Positions 11,072 to 22,859 are shown, counted from the first letter of the stretch. The stretch is 64,000 nt of DNA from Gigaspora rosea (GCA_003550325.1 QKWP01000126.1:1-64000); one strand, 5' to 3'. Notes: a model not told the origin generated them from the letters alone. Translations and numbers: made by a program.

Positions 11072-11685
11072 TAGAATTGCTATTTGCATTATGGATTTTT
11101 GCTATTTGCACTGTAGTTACACAAGAGTTACTATTTTTAGAATTCAAAATAATATATGCACTTATGTTATACAAAGGATCAGACATTGTTTTTGCAAAAA
11201 TAATTTTTGGTTACACATTGTTAATGTTGTATAACATTACACAAGTCTAATTTTGGCAACCTAGCCCTGGATCATTCAGCATTAAGCTTAATGCTAGTGG
11301 GCACTATCATGATAATGCCCTCGGCGGGGTTAAACATAATTCCGGCCCACCCTAACCCTAAATTTAGAACATATGCATTTAGTATATATATAGTGATTAG
11401 CTAGATTTAGAGTTAGAGTGGGCCGGAATTATGTCAAACTCCGCCGGGAGCATTATCATGATAGTCCCACCAGCATTAAGCATAATACTGGCCGACCCAG
11501 GTTAGGTTACCAAAATTAGACTTGTATAATGTTACATAATATTAGTGGCATGTAACCAAAAATTATTTTTGCAAAAACAATGTACCGGGCCTTTGTGTAA
11601 TACAAGTGCATAAATTCTAAAAATAGAAAAGCTTGTGTAACCATAATGCGAATAGCAAAAATCCATAGTGCGAATAGCAATTCCC
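11072..11685. mobile_element. Foldback-type MITE with 8-bp target duplication
   Basis: Long inverted arms (AATTGCTATTTGCATTATGG on the left, complement on the right) flanked by TTAATTTA at 11064-11071 and 11686-11693. An 8-bp duplication fits the hAT superfamily. The centre has CACCCTAACCCTAAA. No ORF. Confidence 0.8.
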
Positions 11686-11752
11686 TTAATTTATTTTTAA
11701 ACCAATATTTGGTTGATTGATTTATTTTTTATTTTTGTTTTCTGGTATATTT

Positions 11753-12723
11753 TTTGTTGCACCCGCAACATGTCGCACCCCCCTGCTTCCATCCAATCAA
11801 ATTGCACGATTTTGTAGACAAAAGTTTTAAGTTTTAAAATTAAAAATTTTACTAGTAAAATGTAAAAATAAATAAGTGATATCAAAGCATATAATGTAAA
11901 ATTTTATTTTGAACAACTTTTTTAAGTCATAAGATAGATTGTCTTAGTAAAAAATAATGTTTTATAAGAAAAATCAAAAAATTTGATCATTAGCACATAT
12001 AAAACTTTTTTATTTACTAATATAATCTATATTTATGTTTAAGTATTACATGTTTAATTTTACGATAAACAAGTTTTTCTAAGTTAAAATGGTAGATTGT
12101 TTTAGTAAAAAAATGTTTTATATGTGCTAACTTTGGAAATTTTTGATTTTTCTTATAAACCGTTTTTTTACTAAAACAATCGATCTTTATGACTTAGAAA
12201 ATATTGTTCATAATAAATTTTTTTTTTTTTAATATTAAGGTGACCACTTAGGTACCCTAGCACTTTATTGATCCAAACGGGTTGGCCTGGTCAATATGAC
12301 TGTGCCACATATTACATTTGTATAACGAGAGTACAACTAGCCACACGTACAACTTTGGTTGTCTAATTTAAGCAGTCCGCCCGAAGGTTCTACACTAGAT
12401 GCCATACCTGCAACCCAGCTAGGGGATTGCCTATTTAAACTCTCTGGCTTCTACCCATGTTCAATGTTCCTCTCAATATACCCTTTCACGAGTAATTCGC
12501 TGTGAAAGTACCCTGAGGCTTTAGCCAAACACCTATTGGAGGGCATTTGCCCCTGTGGTAAACTTCATAATAAAATTTTACATTATATGACGTGCTATTT
12601 TATATATATTTTACACTTTATTAAGTAAAATTTTAAATTTTTAAAAAATAAAGTTTTTTGTCTATAAAATCGTGCGATTTGATTGGTCGAAGCAGGGTGC
12701 GACATGTCACAGGTGCGACAAAT
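11753..12723. mobile_element. TIR element carrying a nested SINE
   Basis: Arms read TTTGTTGCACCCGCAACATG on the left and the approximate complement (CATGTCACAGGTGCGACAAA) on the right, with TIR similarity continuing through CCAATCAAATTGCACGATTT. No transposase. A SINE-like insert occupies 12218-12563, so the original element was about 610 bp. Confidence 0.75.
12218..12563 (-). mobile_element. SINE-like retroposon, minus strand
   Basis: Inserted in the TIR element with an 11-bp target duplication TTCATAATAAA at 12207-12217 and 12564-12574. The poly(A) tail appears as a T-run at 12218-12230. Its 3' half, including the complement of GTCCGCCCGAAGGTTCTACA, is shared with the SINE at 24397-25018. 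Its 5' head lacks clear A and B boxes, so it is either a different head on a common tail or a truncated copy. Confidence 0.75.
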
Positions 12724-13252
12724 TTATTTTCCCTTTCTGATTATATACATTAAGAAGATATATTTTTAATTTTATTAATTATCTTTATTAATCTTTAATT
12801 TAACTAATACATTATGATATATACTAGATACTGATATATTTATGATATTAAATATTATGTAAAGATATATTACCAATTCTAGTAATTTATTTTTTAAACT
12901 AAATTTAAGTTGATATTTGGTTGATTGATTTAATTTTCTATTTTCATTTTCTGATATATTTCTGATTATATATATTAATAGAAGATATATTTCTGATTTT
13001 ATTAATAATTTTTATTTAATCTTTAATTTAAACAGATAGGCAATATATTTATTAACCAAAATATACCAACTCTTCCCATAGATCCCTATTACCAAAACTA
13101 AAACAAAAGAAAAAATTTTTCCGCGACAATATCCTGAAATTTTACTAAGTAACTTGATACTCGGCCCCTAAGTAAAATTGTTCAGCACCACCCAAATATT
13201 GACCTAAAAAAGGTGCATTTTCTACAAAAAGTCTAAATTCACTCAAATAAAA
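12724..13252. other. AT-rich spacer with a local duplication
   Basis: No gene seen. The text ATATTACCAATTCTA followed by TTGGTTGATTGATTTA near 12870-12930 repeats sequence at 11050-11075 and 11709-11723, suggesting a segment duplicated around the TIR elements. Confidence 0.4.
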
Positions 13253-13424
13253 GTGATTAACTCAAAAATAGACAACAAGTCAGTTTTTTCGCCGTCCAGC
13301 AACAACGGTCCTAAGGACCACTCAATATTAGATAACAAAAAACATTTTGTCACCTTAGTTTTAAGTAAAAACACAAAAAACCCCAAACCAAAACACCTCC
13401 TCATGCAAACCCGTACTAGAAACT

Positions 13425-13592
13425 ATGTCTTCAAGCAGCTTCTCCTCATTCATTAACTTTCTACCATTTTCACACAAACAAACTCAGCCAAAAGAAACAT
13501 TCTCCAATGCAAGTCCCACTATGCTAGAAACAGAACCAGCTATAGTCGTCCTCCCATATAATCACACAGTTGGGCACATACCACTTTGGTGA
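13425..13592 (+). CDS. Short ORF of 55 residues, possibly a LINE 5' relic
   Basis: Starts MSSSSFSSFINFLPFSHKQ and ends HTVGHIPLW, in a GC-richer patch (13250-13600) unlike its AT-rich surroundings. A second frame of 67 codons (13253-13456) overlaps its start. Composition suggests former coding DNA; the Ser-rich start could be the N-terminus of a LINE ORF1. No domain is recognised. Confidence 0.25.
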   Translation: MSSSSFSSFINFLPFSHKQTQPKETFSNASPTMLETEPAIVVLPYNHTVGHIPLW

Positions 13593-13727
13593 TTATAAAG
13601 AAGTGTAACTTTACAAAGGTTACCTCTATATAATCATAGCCTATATTAAAAATAAATAATGTGATTTAATAGAGGTAAAAAATAAAAATATATTCATTTA
13701 TTAGTAAAAACTACAGGCATAACATTT

Positions 13728-13926
13728 ACATGACTTATGGGCACAATACAGCCTAAATTAAGGTTGGAGTTAAGTGTATTTTAATAATGCTGATTGTGTT
13801 GTGCCTGAAATGTTGTGCCCTTCTTACTTTAATTTAAAGTAAGAAGGCACAACATTTCAGGCGCAACAAAACTGGCATTACTAAAATATACTTAACTCTA
13901 ACCTTAATTTAGACTATAAGTTATAT
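13728..13926. mobile_element. Palindromic MITE, about 200 bp
   Basis: Nearly the whole stretch folds on itself around 13838 (CTTTAATTTAAAG). The arms include GGCACAACATTTCAGGC on the right and its approximate complement on the left, and ACCTTAATTTAG near the ends. No ORF. Confidence 0.75.
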
Positions 13927-13934
13927 AGTGTTGG

Positions 13935-14060
13935 GATCTGGATGTCAATTAGGATATCTGAATTGACATCCGCTACAAAAAAATAATCATCCGGATATCC
14001 TTTAAAAATATAATGTTAGAATCCAGATATCTATCCAGATATATCCGGATATAGGAGTAA
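13935..14060. repeat. GGATATCC-rich repeat fragment
   Basis: Repeated GGATATC, ATCCGGATATC and GACATCC motifs, related to 15945-16070 (GGATATCCGGATATTGGATC). Probably fragments of one short inverted-repeat family. Confidence 0.4.
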
Positions 14061-14404
14061 TGATATTATAACATCATCGTAATCATTACAGCTATTATCA
14101 TAATCCTGGGCATCTGATAAAAAATTGGCATAATAATTTTAGGCCGGTTATGTGCGATTTCGAAATAATGATATAAATACCGATACGTTTAAGATCAGGC
14201 GATTAATATAAATATTATAAGACTACATGTGTATATCTCTGATTGAAAAAGAATATTGGAATCATAGTGTCACACTAGAGATTTGAATTTGCCGATTAGC
14301 TTACCTCTATATATTTGTATATAGATCTTTCCTTATTTAAGTATAGATAACTTTCATTTCCGAAATATGTGTAAACTTGATGATTAATATATAATTGCCC
14401 TTTT
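14061..14404. other. AT-rich spacer
   Basis: No gene, repeat or RNA recognised apart from TAATCATTACAGCTATTATC-type simple text. Confidence 0.4.
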
Positions 14405-14580
14405 GTAATATCTTTATAACACGTTAACATGTTAGCACGTATGCATGTTAAGGGATAGGAAATATAAATCCTAGATAGCACGTCAACATATTAGGCTTAG
14501 CAGTATCATGATTAATAGCACGTCGGATGTTAGATAGCACGTTAACGTGTTGTGCTAAGTAACACGTTAATGTGTCATAT
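14405..14580. repeat. Cluster of AGCACGTTAACGTG palindromes
   Basis: At least six spaced occurrences of AGCACGT or ACACGTT, several extended to the palindrome CACGTTAACGTG (for example 14538-14550). Spacing is irregular, roughly 25-60 bases. Could be a relic tandem repeat or a cluster of binding sites. Confidence 0.55.
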
Positions 14581-15147
14581 ATTAAATCCAAATGTACATG
14601 TATATAAACGAATGAATTTGACTTCAATAAAGATTGATACATGTAGAGCAGTTCCCTTCGATTTTACTTAAGAAAAATAAAAGAAGTAAGCTAGTGTAAT
14701 ACTGAAGAGACCTTTATTCAAGTAAATCCAAACTTATCTCCTAGTAACTATTAGAGTTATATCAGTTAATCTCCCACCTTAATAGTTACAATAAGAACCA
14801 TGATAGACTTTCCATGATATGTGCCACTTTCTCAGATTATGGCATCACATCTGAAGTCTTTAACAATTTATGCCACTGATATCAATTAAAGTACTTGTTA
14901 GAATACCATATGCCTTATGCTAAAAAGAATAATTCAATTAGTTCTATTTTCTTATGCACTGTTGTTAATTTTTTAGCTAATCTAAAGTGGATCGCATGTT
15001 AGATTCAAGGGTTATTTGCAACTTACTGAAGCTAAAATTATTTACTTAAGTTCGGATAATCCCAATAATATATGAACCTTTGACACAATTGCAAATATTT
15101 ATCAAAAAAGCTTGGTTTTCCTAAAAGTGACAAGTTTTTAGCTTGTA
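14581..15147. other. No recognisable feature
   Basis: AT-rich non-coding DNA. Nothing supported on either strand. Confidence 0.4.
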
Positions 15148-15155
15148 GATCTACT

Positions 15156-15331
15156 AGGACCCTGAAATATATATAGATAGGTTAGGTTAATATAGGTTAC
15201 TAAAAAAGGAAAGATCTGCAAAAAACTTCAAAAATAAGAAAAGAATTACTATAAATAAAAAAGATCTGTATAAAAAATCTCAAAAATAAGCAAACACATA
15301 CCTGACCTATTTATGTATATTTCGGGGTCCT
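15156..15331. mobile_element. 176-bp MITE, AGGACCC family, copy 1
   Basis: Ends AGGACCCTGAAATATA and TATATTTCGGGGTCCT flanked by GATCTACT at 15148-15155 and 15332-15339 (8 bp, or 9 if the adjoining A is counted). The interior has two AAAAAAGATCTG-like motifs. A second copy with its own target duplication is at 62840-63014. An 8-9-bp duplication fits hAT or Mutator-like transposition. Confidence 0.85.
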
Positions 15332-15468
15332 GATCTACTAACACTAAAGCATTCTCTAATTTTTAGACTAACTAGATTTTTTTAATTATTTGCTAGCAAA
15401 GGTGCTTCAAAAATATCATAATTCTGTATTCAACTAGAGATATGCGTATCTGGTATGTAGTTTTATAA

Positions 15469-15815
15469 TATGGGGTGTCTTCAATTAAAAGGGCCCATTT
15501 TTACATTTTTTTAAAAAATGAGTTTTCGTTAAATTCATATAAATTTTGACATGATTGACTTTTTTTAATTATAAATGAAAGTCGAATTACATAATAAAAA
15601 ATCAAGATAATATAAAAAGAAAAATTACATGAGGCTGCGTAGAGCCAACACGTCACGAGTTTACCTGATAGTCACCTGCCGTCTTTAACCAATCAATATC
15701 GTGAAATTTGATTGATCCCGGATCAGTCCGAAAATCAAAACAAATAATTAAACTCAAATATCTCAAAATAAAATATATGTAAAAACGGGCCCTTTTAATT
15801 GAAGACACTCCATAT
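15469..15815. mobile_element. MITE, GTGTCTTCAATTAAAAGGGC family
   Basis: Inverted ends GTGTCTTCAATTAAAAGGGC and GCCCTTTTAATTGAAGACAC, with similarity continuing through CCCATTTTTACAT. The centre (15660-15760, around CCCGGATCAGTCCGA) resembles that of the MITE at 54044-54379. No ORF. Confidence 0.8.
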
Positions 15816-15939
15816 TTGATCCTAAATTACATAATACCATCAAACCTTTATCTATGCATTGTGATGGACTGTATGTTATAGCATTTAGGAAGGTAAAAAC
15901 TTTTGAGTATTGTATTAGTTGGAGACATGAGGCATGTAA

Positions 15940-16330
15940 TTATAGAATCATTCAGATGGTCATCCGGATGATTATCAGGATTTTTCTGTTATTCAGATAT
16001 ACTATCTGTGAGTCATATTGGATATCCGGATATTGGATCATCCAGATGTTTAGTCAAATGGATCCTAATACTACTTGCAGCATAATTGTTAGAGCCACTC
16101 CCTTTCTATTTGTACTTGCCTTATCCTGTATTGAATTTGCTCTATACTTACTATTTGCGGAAATTGATTTTATATCATACCCCGCACTTCAATTTGGAAT
16201 TTGATGATGATCTCTACCTGCGCTGCACCTAGGGATATTAGTTGACTCAGAGTTAGTCGCTTAGTCAACTTAACCAACTAAGTCAGTCAATTTTTCAAAA
16301 AGTCAGCTTAGTTGACTAAAGACCCGATTT
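15940..16330. repeat. Two inverted-repeat fragments
   Basis: 15945-16070 is a GGATATCC-type fragment. 16228-16325 begins GGGATATTAGTTGACT and holds several GTCAACTTA/TTAGTTGACT inverted motifs, related to the hairpin at 22780-22853 and to the MITE at 20370-20573. A frame of 116 codons over 15854-16204 shows no domain and is judged spurious. Confidence 0.4.
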
Positions 16331-16575
16331 AGACTAACCTACCTGAAAATCGTAAATTTTTAATTAGTATTTAGCCCTTTACAGAAATGCATGATATGAT
16401 TTCAGTATCAAATTAATAAGTAGCTGTGAGACATGTCACGCTAAACCAGGAACGGATTATAAACGTATAAACGTAAAATATTGTCTAGTGACATTGCTTG
16501 AATAATAGCCAGAATTTAAGCTTAATCTGATCAAAAATTGAAATTACAATTTTGGGAGTCATTCCTATGTTTATT

Positions 16576-16718
16576 AGTGCAATTCTGAAAGACAATAATA
16601 AAAAAAAAAGCATTTTTTAATATTGATCATCATGCACTTCAATCGAGACAAAAACCTGTTAAAGCGATGTTTGGTTAAACAATTCTCATACAACGGATAA
16701 ATATAGTACGGTTAATAC
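16576..16718. repeat. Left part of tandem unit A, ending in a hAT target site
   Basis: Begins AGTGCAATTCTGAAAGACAA and matches 21532 onward (unit B). The unit is interrupted by the hAT element and resumes at 21198. The last eight bases, GTTAATAC (16711-16718), form one half of the target duplication. Confidence 0.8.
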
Positions 16719-17210
16719 CAGGGTTGGCACAAATGGAATTTGGACAATGGAATTCTGTCCGAATTCAGGTGTCCGAATTGTCCAATCAAAAGCAATAAAC
16801 ATTGGACAGACATATGATTTGCTGCCAATGATTAATTGAATACACGTGCTTAGATCAGGTGTACAATGATAATCAAAGTCGATATAAAATTTAAATAACA
16901 TTTGATCGCATACTCTTACGACCATATTTATTTATAATTTCTAACTGCTATTTCTTTATTTTCGACTATTTATATTCTGCAACTTTACACGGCATGCAAA
17001 TTTTTCCGTTGCTGACCAAATTAATTTATTATTCAATAGTTATGTATAGACTGGTTTGTTACAAGAATATGAGCTTTATTTAACAAAAGCATATAAAAAT
17101 GTTCTGAATTAGCCATCGATTTATATATGACAGCTAAGTTACTTTTAATTTTTTTTTATAAAAAAAAATAAAATTATCGAAGATTATAACCACATGACTT
17201 GCAGATCAGT

Positions 17211-19547
17211 TCAAATGTTAAATGGAAAAGGTAAATTGGGTGAAAACAATTCATACAATTTCCATTTAGCAGCTTGATTTTCAGCGGGGTGAATTTCTGT
17301 ATCAAGAAAATCCATTTCAGTGTCATCAAGGTCGTCCCGTTCTTCTTCCAGTTCTTCGTCAATTAGTAATTCTTCCCATTCATTAATTACAAGATCCCAA
17401 TCGCCTTCTGAAGTAATATCTTCATTTGCATTGGTTCTTTCAGGTACTTGGTCAGATAATGATGAAGAAACGGAGATAGTAGTAGAAGGGGCAGTAGAAG
17501 AAGCATGATTTGATTGAATATAATTGGATTTGGATTTTTTTTTATGAACTCGTAAGATTTCAGCACGAAGTTGACTCATTGCAACTACTTTCTCATCCTA
17601 TAATTAAACAAAATTAATAAAATAAAATTTTATATTTCAAAATAGAACTTACTTTTAGATTACCCCGCAATGGTGAATGTAAAAAGCCCATAGTAGAAAA
17701 AAGTCGTTCCACAGAGGCAGTTGTAATACATATGCCAAATAATTGACATGCAATGCGACTCAATTCAGGTGCTGCACCAGAATTATGTGACCACCAAAGA
17801 AGAATGTCTCCTTTAAATTGTCTAAAGGTTTTTTCAATAAAAGGATACTTTTGCTGTCTGTAAAGTTCGAGTTCATAAAGTAAGTAGTTTGGGTCAACTT
17901 CAAACCAAGTTTTGTAGTAATATGATAACCATGCTCCCATGTGAGTGTAATTAATATATAATTGTGCTTGATTAAAATAATTAAGTCGATATAAAGGGTG
18001 AAGAACGAATGAAAGAAGAAGTAATGGTTGCTCCCATGTAGCCCATCTTTTTTCAAGTCGTGCAATCATTTTTGTTTGAAATGATGATATTTCAAGACCT
18101 TTGAATATTTGCATGAAATAACCAAAGGTATGTAAAACATTATGAAGACGAGCTTTATCACGTTGCATAATATCAAGTGCACCACAAAAAGGATGAAGTA
18201 TTTCATGTAATGCTACAAGCGAGTTCCAAAAAGAATCACGGTTAATGGCAGCTTTAACATCAGCTGGAAGTTTTAATTCATCATCCGAGGCTGCGTCATC
18301 TTTGGTAACGAGAGTCTAAAAAAAATATATATATTACAACTTTAAAATTTTGAATTTTAAATTGTAATAAAATAACTTACTTTTAAAGGATGCTTGTTTT
18401 TAAGAATGCTATCGAAGCATTCAAAATAACTATTCCATCTTGTTATACTTGGTGTGATCAAATTAATGTATTTTTTTAAAACATTCATTTGTTCGTCTCG
18501 AAGTTTAGCAGTAAAATATACTGAATGATGAAAAAAATTAACAATACGAAGTGCACGTTTACTTGCATTTTTAAATTCTACAGATTCTTTGAATATCTCT
18601 CCGACACAACAATTTACTTGATGTGCGAAACAAGGTATGAACACCTTGTTACGCATTTCACGTCTCAAAATACGACGAGCTGCAGCATATGATCCAGCCG
18701 AATCTGTAACAAGGCAATTTGCTCTAACATTTAATTCTTTGGTCTCTTCAAAAAGCATACGAATTCGAGCAATTACTTCTTCTGTCCGTTGTCTCTCAAT
18801 ACTAATATCATCTGCTCTCCAAATTAAAGTTTCTCCTGAAGATGTGATAAACACTACACCCATTAATTCTTGATTTGTAACATTGCGCCAGCCATCAAAA
18901 GCAATTGTAATGCCGATTTTATCCTGGCAAGCAAGCTCTTTGATTGTTGTTTGAACTTCATTTGTTGCACTCATTAAAATGCGATTACTAAGTGCTTTTC
19001 GATCAGGTAATTTTAGGTATGGAGAAACAAAATTAAATAATTCTTTAATTTCAGGGTTTTCAACCCAGCGAAATGCAAACCCAGCTGAGACTGTAGCCCG
19101 AAGTATAAGACGTTCAAATTTGGGAACTTCAGATGCACTAAGTGGACGGCCAATGTATTGAGGTAATGTTGCTTGTTTTTTTGTAACTGTTAATGAAGTA
19201 GAAGAGTAGATTGATGAATCGGTTTCATCATCGTCATCATCATCATCATCTGTACAAGACATTATTGAATGCTTTTTTGATGTTGAAGGCACAGCCAAAC
19301 TAAGAATATTTTGTATTTGTTCAGATGAAAACTTTGCGGCAAAATAAGGACAGTCTTTAAGATGATTAGCACAATAACGTTTAGTATTTGTAATTTTCAT
19401 ACTATCATCTTGTAAAGCGATTTCTTTTCCTACTGCTTCCATGCAGGCGCGACAGATGCATTTTCGATTACTTTTATTTGCCATCTCAGATAAAATATAG
19501 AAGTATTCGGTAAGCTTATGTGGTGGTTTTCCTCCTTTACGTTGCAT
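17211..19547 (-). CDS. hAT transposase, BED zinc finger type, three exons
   Basis: Cuts and pastes its own element by binding the ends. Exons 19547-18381, 18315-17653 and 17597-17211 are joined by GTAAGT...TAG introns of 65 and 55 bases, all in phase 0, giving 738 residues. An N-terminal BED-like finger has CICRAC (residues 31-36) and CANHLKDC (59-66), followed by an Asp run near 100-107. The RNase-H-like core shows the first Asp in AFDGWRN (218), the second in LVTDSAGS (282), then CFAHQVN, and the Glu in TTASVERLF (592) inside the C-terminal hAT dimerisation region, which runs from DILLWWSHNSG across the second intron into exon 3. The tail is acidic. ATG at 19547 is the first in frame; an upstream non-coding exon is possible (TTTTTAG at about 19,560). 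All three acidic residues are present and no disruption was found. Confidence 0.9.
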
Positions 19548-20369
19548 AATATCTACTAAAAATTAATGTATTGGATGAATTCAATTAAGAATTAGGCAAG
19601 AGTATAAAAATCATTACATTACCTAGTATTTGATTTTGAAGCTAGTATTAACAACAAATCTGTAGCTGGATCTATGGCAGTCTTTTGTTGAAGAAAGTTT
19701 TTTCTTAATGCGCACGACTTATATGATATAAAATCGACCGGACAAAATGCAATATTATAAGAAATTTAACAGTAAGATTTATTATGACCTTATAGAGAAT
19801 TTATCAAGTCGACATTAACCAACAGATAAGTTATTTAACTACTTTTATAATTTTTATGAACAATAAATAAAACATTCTATTATTAATCAATTTATTTTTT
19901 TTTTTTTTAATCTTTTCCTTGTATTAATCAAATTAGATTCGAATTGGCTTCTAAACACCTTTTTCATGAGTATTTACACAGCCTTGTTCAAGATCTTAAC
20001 TTTATTGATATAAATTTACTTGTGAATGTGATTTTTTTTGATTTTTTTTCTTATTGTTAGTTTCTATCAACCGGAATCTAATTATTTTGCTTTATTAGAT
20101 TAACCCATTTGAAATATCACATGCATTTCTCATTTCTCTTAGGTCATATCATAGCAGCGTATGTATGCAGGGGGTTTTATTTTTTTTTACAGATCTTTTT
20201 AGATTAATTAATTAAACCTCGATTCATCTTTAAATATTCAAGCCACCAACGATTCCATTTTTGAATAATACATAATAAACTAAATATGGATAAATAAATA
20301 CTGGGTATGCATATACTATTATTGTAAAATTCGTGACTTGGCTAATAATACTAGAATTTGCTTAGATAG

Positions 20370-20573
20370 GGTGTTAAAAACTTAAGCCGACTTGAAACAG
20401 CCTTGGGAGTTGACTTAGTTGATTTTAACTTAGAGTCATATGTTAGAGACAATTTAAATCATTAAGAGCATTGTTTTAATACAATACGTGATATGTATAT
20501 GCACATGCAAATTCTTAGAAGTTGACTTTAAAGAGACAACTCAAAGTCGACTAAAGAGCATTTTAACACCCCT
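20370..20573. mobile_element. MITE nested in the hAT upstream region
   Basis: Ends TAGGGTGTTAAAA and TTTTAACACCCCTA, with inner GTTGACTTAGTTGA and AAGTCGACT motifs. About 204 bp, no ORF. The target duplication is not clear. Confidence 0.65.
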
Positions 20574-21197
20574 AGCAAAGGTTAAATTTAGCCTAGGCAT
20601 TTTTTTATTAATTTTTTTTACATTTTTATTTGATTTTTACATGGGTAAATCCAAGCTTATGCTTATTATGTTAAAAAAAAAAAATTAACTGACCATTTGG
20701 TTTAAATTTATATAAATTTTAGACGAAAAGTTTTAAATGGATCAGATTAGTTTTGGTTCAACTGATAAGATAGAAATAGAGATGAATTTGTCTTAAAAAC
20801 ACCAAATTAGAACCAGTCTTTTGATGATCATATGGTCATTTGTTTAATAGTCTTTAAAATTGGCCCGACTAGTCTTCATAAATAGACAATTACAGGTGAT
20901 TACTTATTTATACTATTGTTTCAAATCATATAGTTAGTTAATAAAACGATTAGAATTTATGAGACCTTCTATCATTTTACTCAAATTGGCCATATTTAAA
21001 ATTTATGCTAGTAAATTATGATTGGACATAGCATTGGACAATGGACAATTGTCCTAATTGTCCTATGTAATATCTCTGGATACTGTTTAATCACAACTGA
21101 AGCTGAGCCACATCGGACTCTGGAAATTACATAGGACAATTTGGAAATGTCCAATGTCCAATGAAAAATCACTGGATATGTATCTTGCCCAACCCTG

Positions 21198-21531
21198 ATT
21201 AATACGAACTTTCTAAAACCACTCAATGATCAATGTCATTGCTGCAGCATCAAATCAATCAATTAATCAATCAATTTATATGCTGCGACAACTCGATAGT
21301 GATGTCAATTGTTAGTGATCTTTGAAGTGGCTGCTCTGGCAATCTCATAGATATCGGATATACAATCAAATTTTATAAGCAATAAGGTCCTCAATCGACA
21401 TTCATATCTATCTACGTTCGTACAGTAAATAACAAATACAGGGCATAGATATTGGATATAAGGGTTTAAATTATCTAGACATTAAAATTTTCCTCAATCG
21501 ACGTTCGTATCTATCTTCATATAATTAGTTA
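21198..21531. repeat. Right part of tandem unit A
   Basis: Continues unit A after the hAT: AATGATCAATG, ATCAATTAATCAATCAA, TATGCTGCGACAACT, GTGGCTGCTCTGGCAA and ACGTTCGTACAGTA all recur in unit B at 21,690-21,865. Confidence 0.8.
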
Positions 21532-21866
21532 GTGCAATTCCGAAAGACAATAATAAAAAAAAGCATTTTTTAATATTGATCGTCATGCACTTCAATCGAG
21601 ACAAAAACTTGTTAAATCGATGTTTGGTTAAACAATTCTCATACAATGGATAATATATAGTACTATTAACTTACCGTAATTTACGAACCACTTAATGATC
21701 AATGCAGTATCAAATAAATCAATTAATCAATCAACTTATATGCTGCGACAACTTAGTGGCTGCTCTGGCAAGCTCATAGATATCAGATATACAATCAAAT
21801 TTTATAAAGCAATCAGATTTTAAATTATCTAGATATTAGAATTTCCTCTACGTTCGTACAGTAGAT
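21532..21866. repeat. Tandem unit B, an uninterrupted relative of the hAT site
   Basis: Matches unit A from AGTGCAATTCCGAAAGACAA to ACGTTCGTACAGTAGATA, but at the place of the hAT reads AGTACTATTAACTTACCG without any insertion. It serves as a natural empty-site comparison. Confidence 0.8.
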
Positions 21867-22085
21867 AAAAAAAATTTATTTTTATTTTTTTTTAAACCAG
21901 TTTTTTTTTATATCGTATTTTTTTAATTATTTAATTTTTTTTTATTTTAAAATTAATTTATTTTTTTAATCGTTTTATCATTATAATTTATTTTTTATTT
22001 TAAAATAATTTTTTTTAACTATAATTTTAATTAATTTTTTTCTTATTTAAATTTTTTTTATTTTTTTATTGAATTTATATATTGT
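21867..22085. repeat. T-rich low-complexity tract
   Basis: About 220 bases composed almost entirely of T-runs and A/T mixtures on this strand. No function seen. Confidence 0.8.
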
Positions 22086-22779
22086 GTAACCTGATCATCA
22101 TAAATATGATTAGGCTTTTTTTATTTTTTCTGTATTTCTACTGTTGCACTTTTGAAAAGTTATTAGATCTTACCAACCTTATTCAATTTTCTAATAATTG
22201 TCAGATTCACGTTGTTTTGGAGTCGTCACTTCACTTCTAGAAATAGTTTTACCAAAGATTCGTTTTGGGGATTATGTAATAAGCAAACACATCTTGTAGT
22301 TATGAAGGTTAGAGATACTGACAAAATTCTCGACAGTTATAATCCTATCAGTTGGGATAAACCGGTTAAATAAGATTTAAGATAGCTTATTTTTTTATTG
22401 AAAAATGGTACAATTCGAAATTCTATTTTAAGTCATGAAAAACCCCAAAATTTGCAAGTTTTGGATAGGTTTAAACCATATTGGTTTTAGGAATATGATA
22501 TATGTAATTTAATCAAATTTATATATACATTTTTTTTTTACAATTTGTAATTTTTTTTATTGTTAATAATAATAATAAAAATTAATAATATCGATATATA
22601 AAAGTTGTCGTCTTTGTAATCTGGACCATAAACTAATATGATTAATACTCATACTATAAAAACTTTCACGATATATACTATACATATCGGGTACATGAAT
22701 TAACATACTATGTCATTTTATTAAATAAATAAATAATTAAATAATTAATTTAAAAAAAAAAAAGACTTTTATATTTAGC
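22086..22779. other. AT-rich spacer
   Basis: No gene or repeat family recognised; ends in an A-run at 22,750-22,765. Confidence 0.4.
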
Positions 22780-22853
22780 CGACTAAGCCAACTTAGCCGA
22801 TTTTTATAAAATCGGCTTAGCCGGTCGATAAATTTAGATCGACTAATACCCCT
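22780..22853. repeat. AGCCGATTTTATAAAATCGGCT hairpin fragment
   Basis: A short inverted repeat around TTAGCCGATTTTTATAAAAT and its complement, with GACTAATACCCCTA at the right end. This end is the complement of the start of the 16228-16325 fragment, so both belong to one MITE family. Confidence 0.5.
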
Positions 22854-22859
22854 ACAAGC

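Larger units (their letters stand above)
16719..21197 (-). mobile_element. Complete-looking hAT transposon, 4,479 bp
   Basis: Ends read CAGGGTTGGCACAAAT and ATCTTGCCCAACCCTG, imperfect inverted repeats sharing CAGGGTTGG. They are flanked by GTTAATAC and ATTAATAC, an 8-bp target duplication with one mismatch. Subterminal clusters of TTGGACA, GGACAATT and AATTGTCC near both ends are typical of hAT transposase-binding regions. It encodes one three-exon transposase on the minus strand with no break seen. About 1.65 kb of non-coding sequence precedes the start and holds a nested MITE. Confidence 0.88.
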
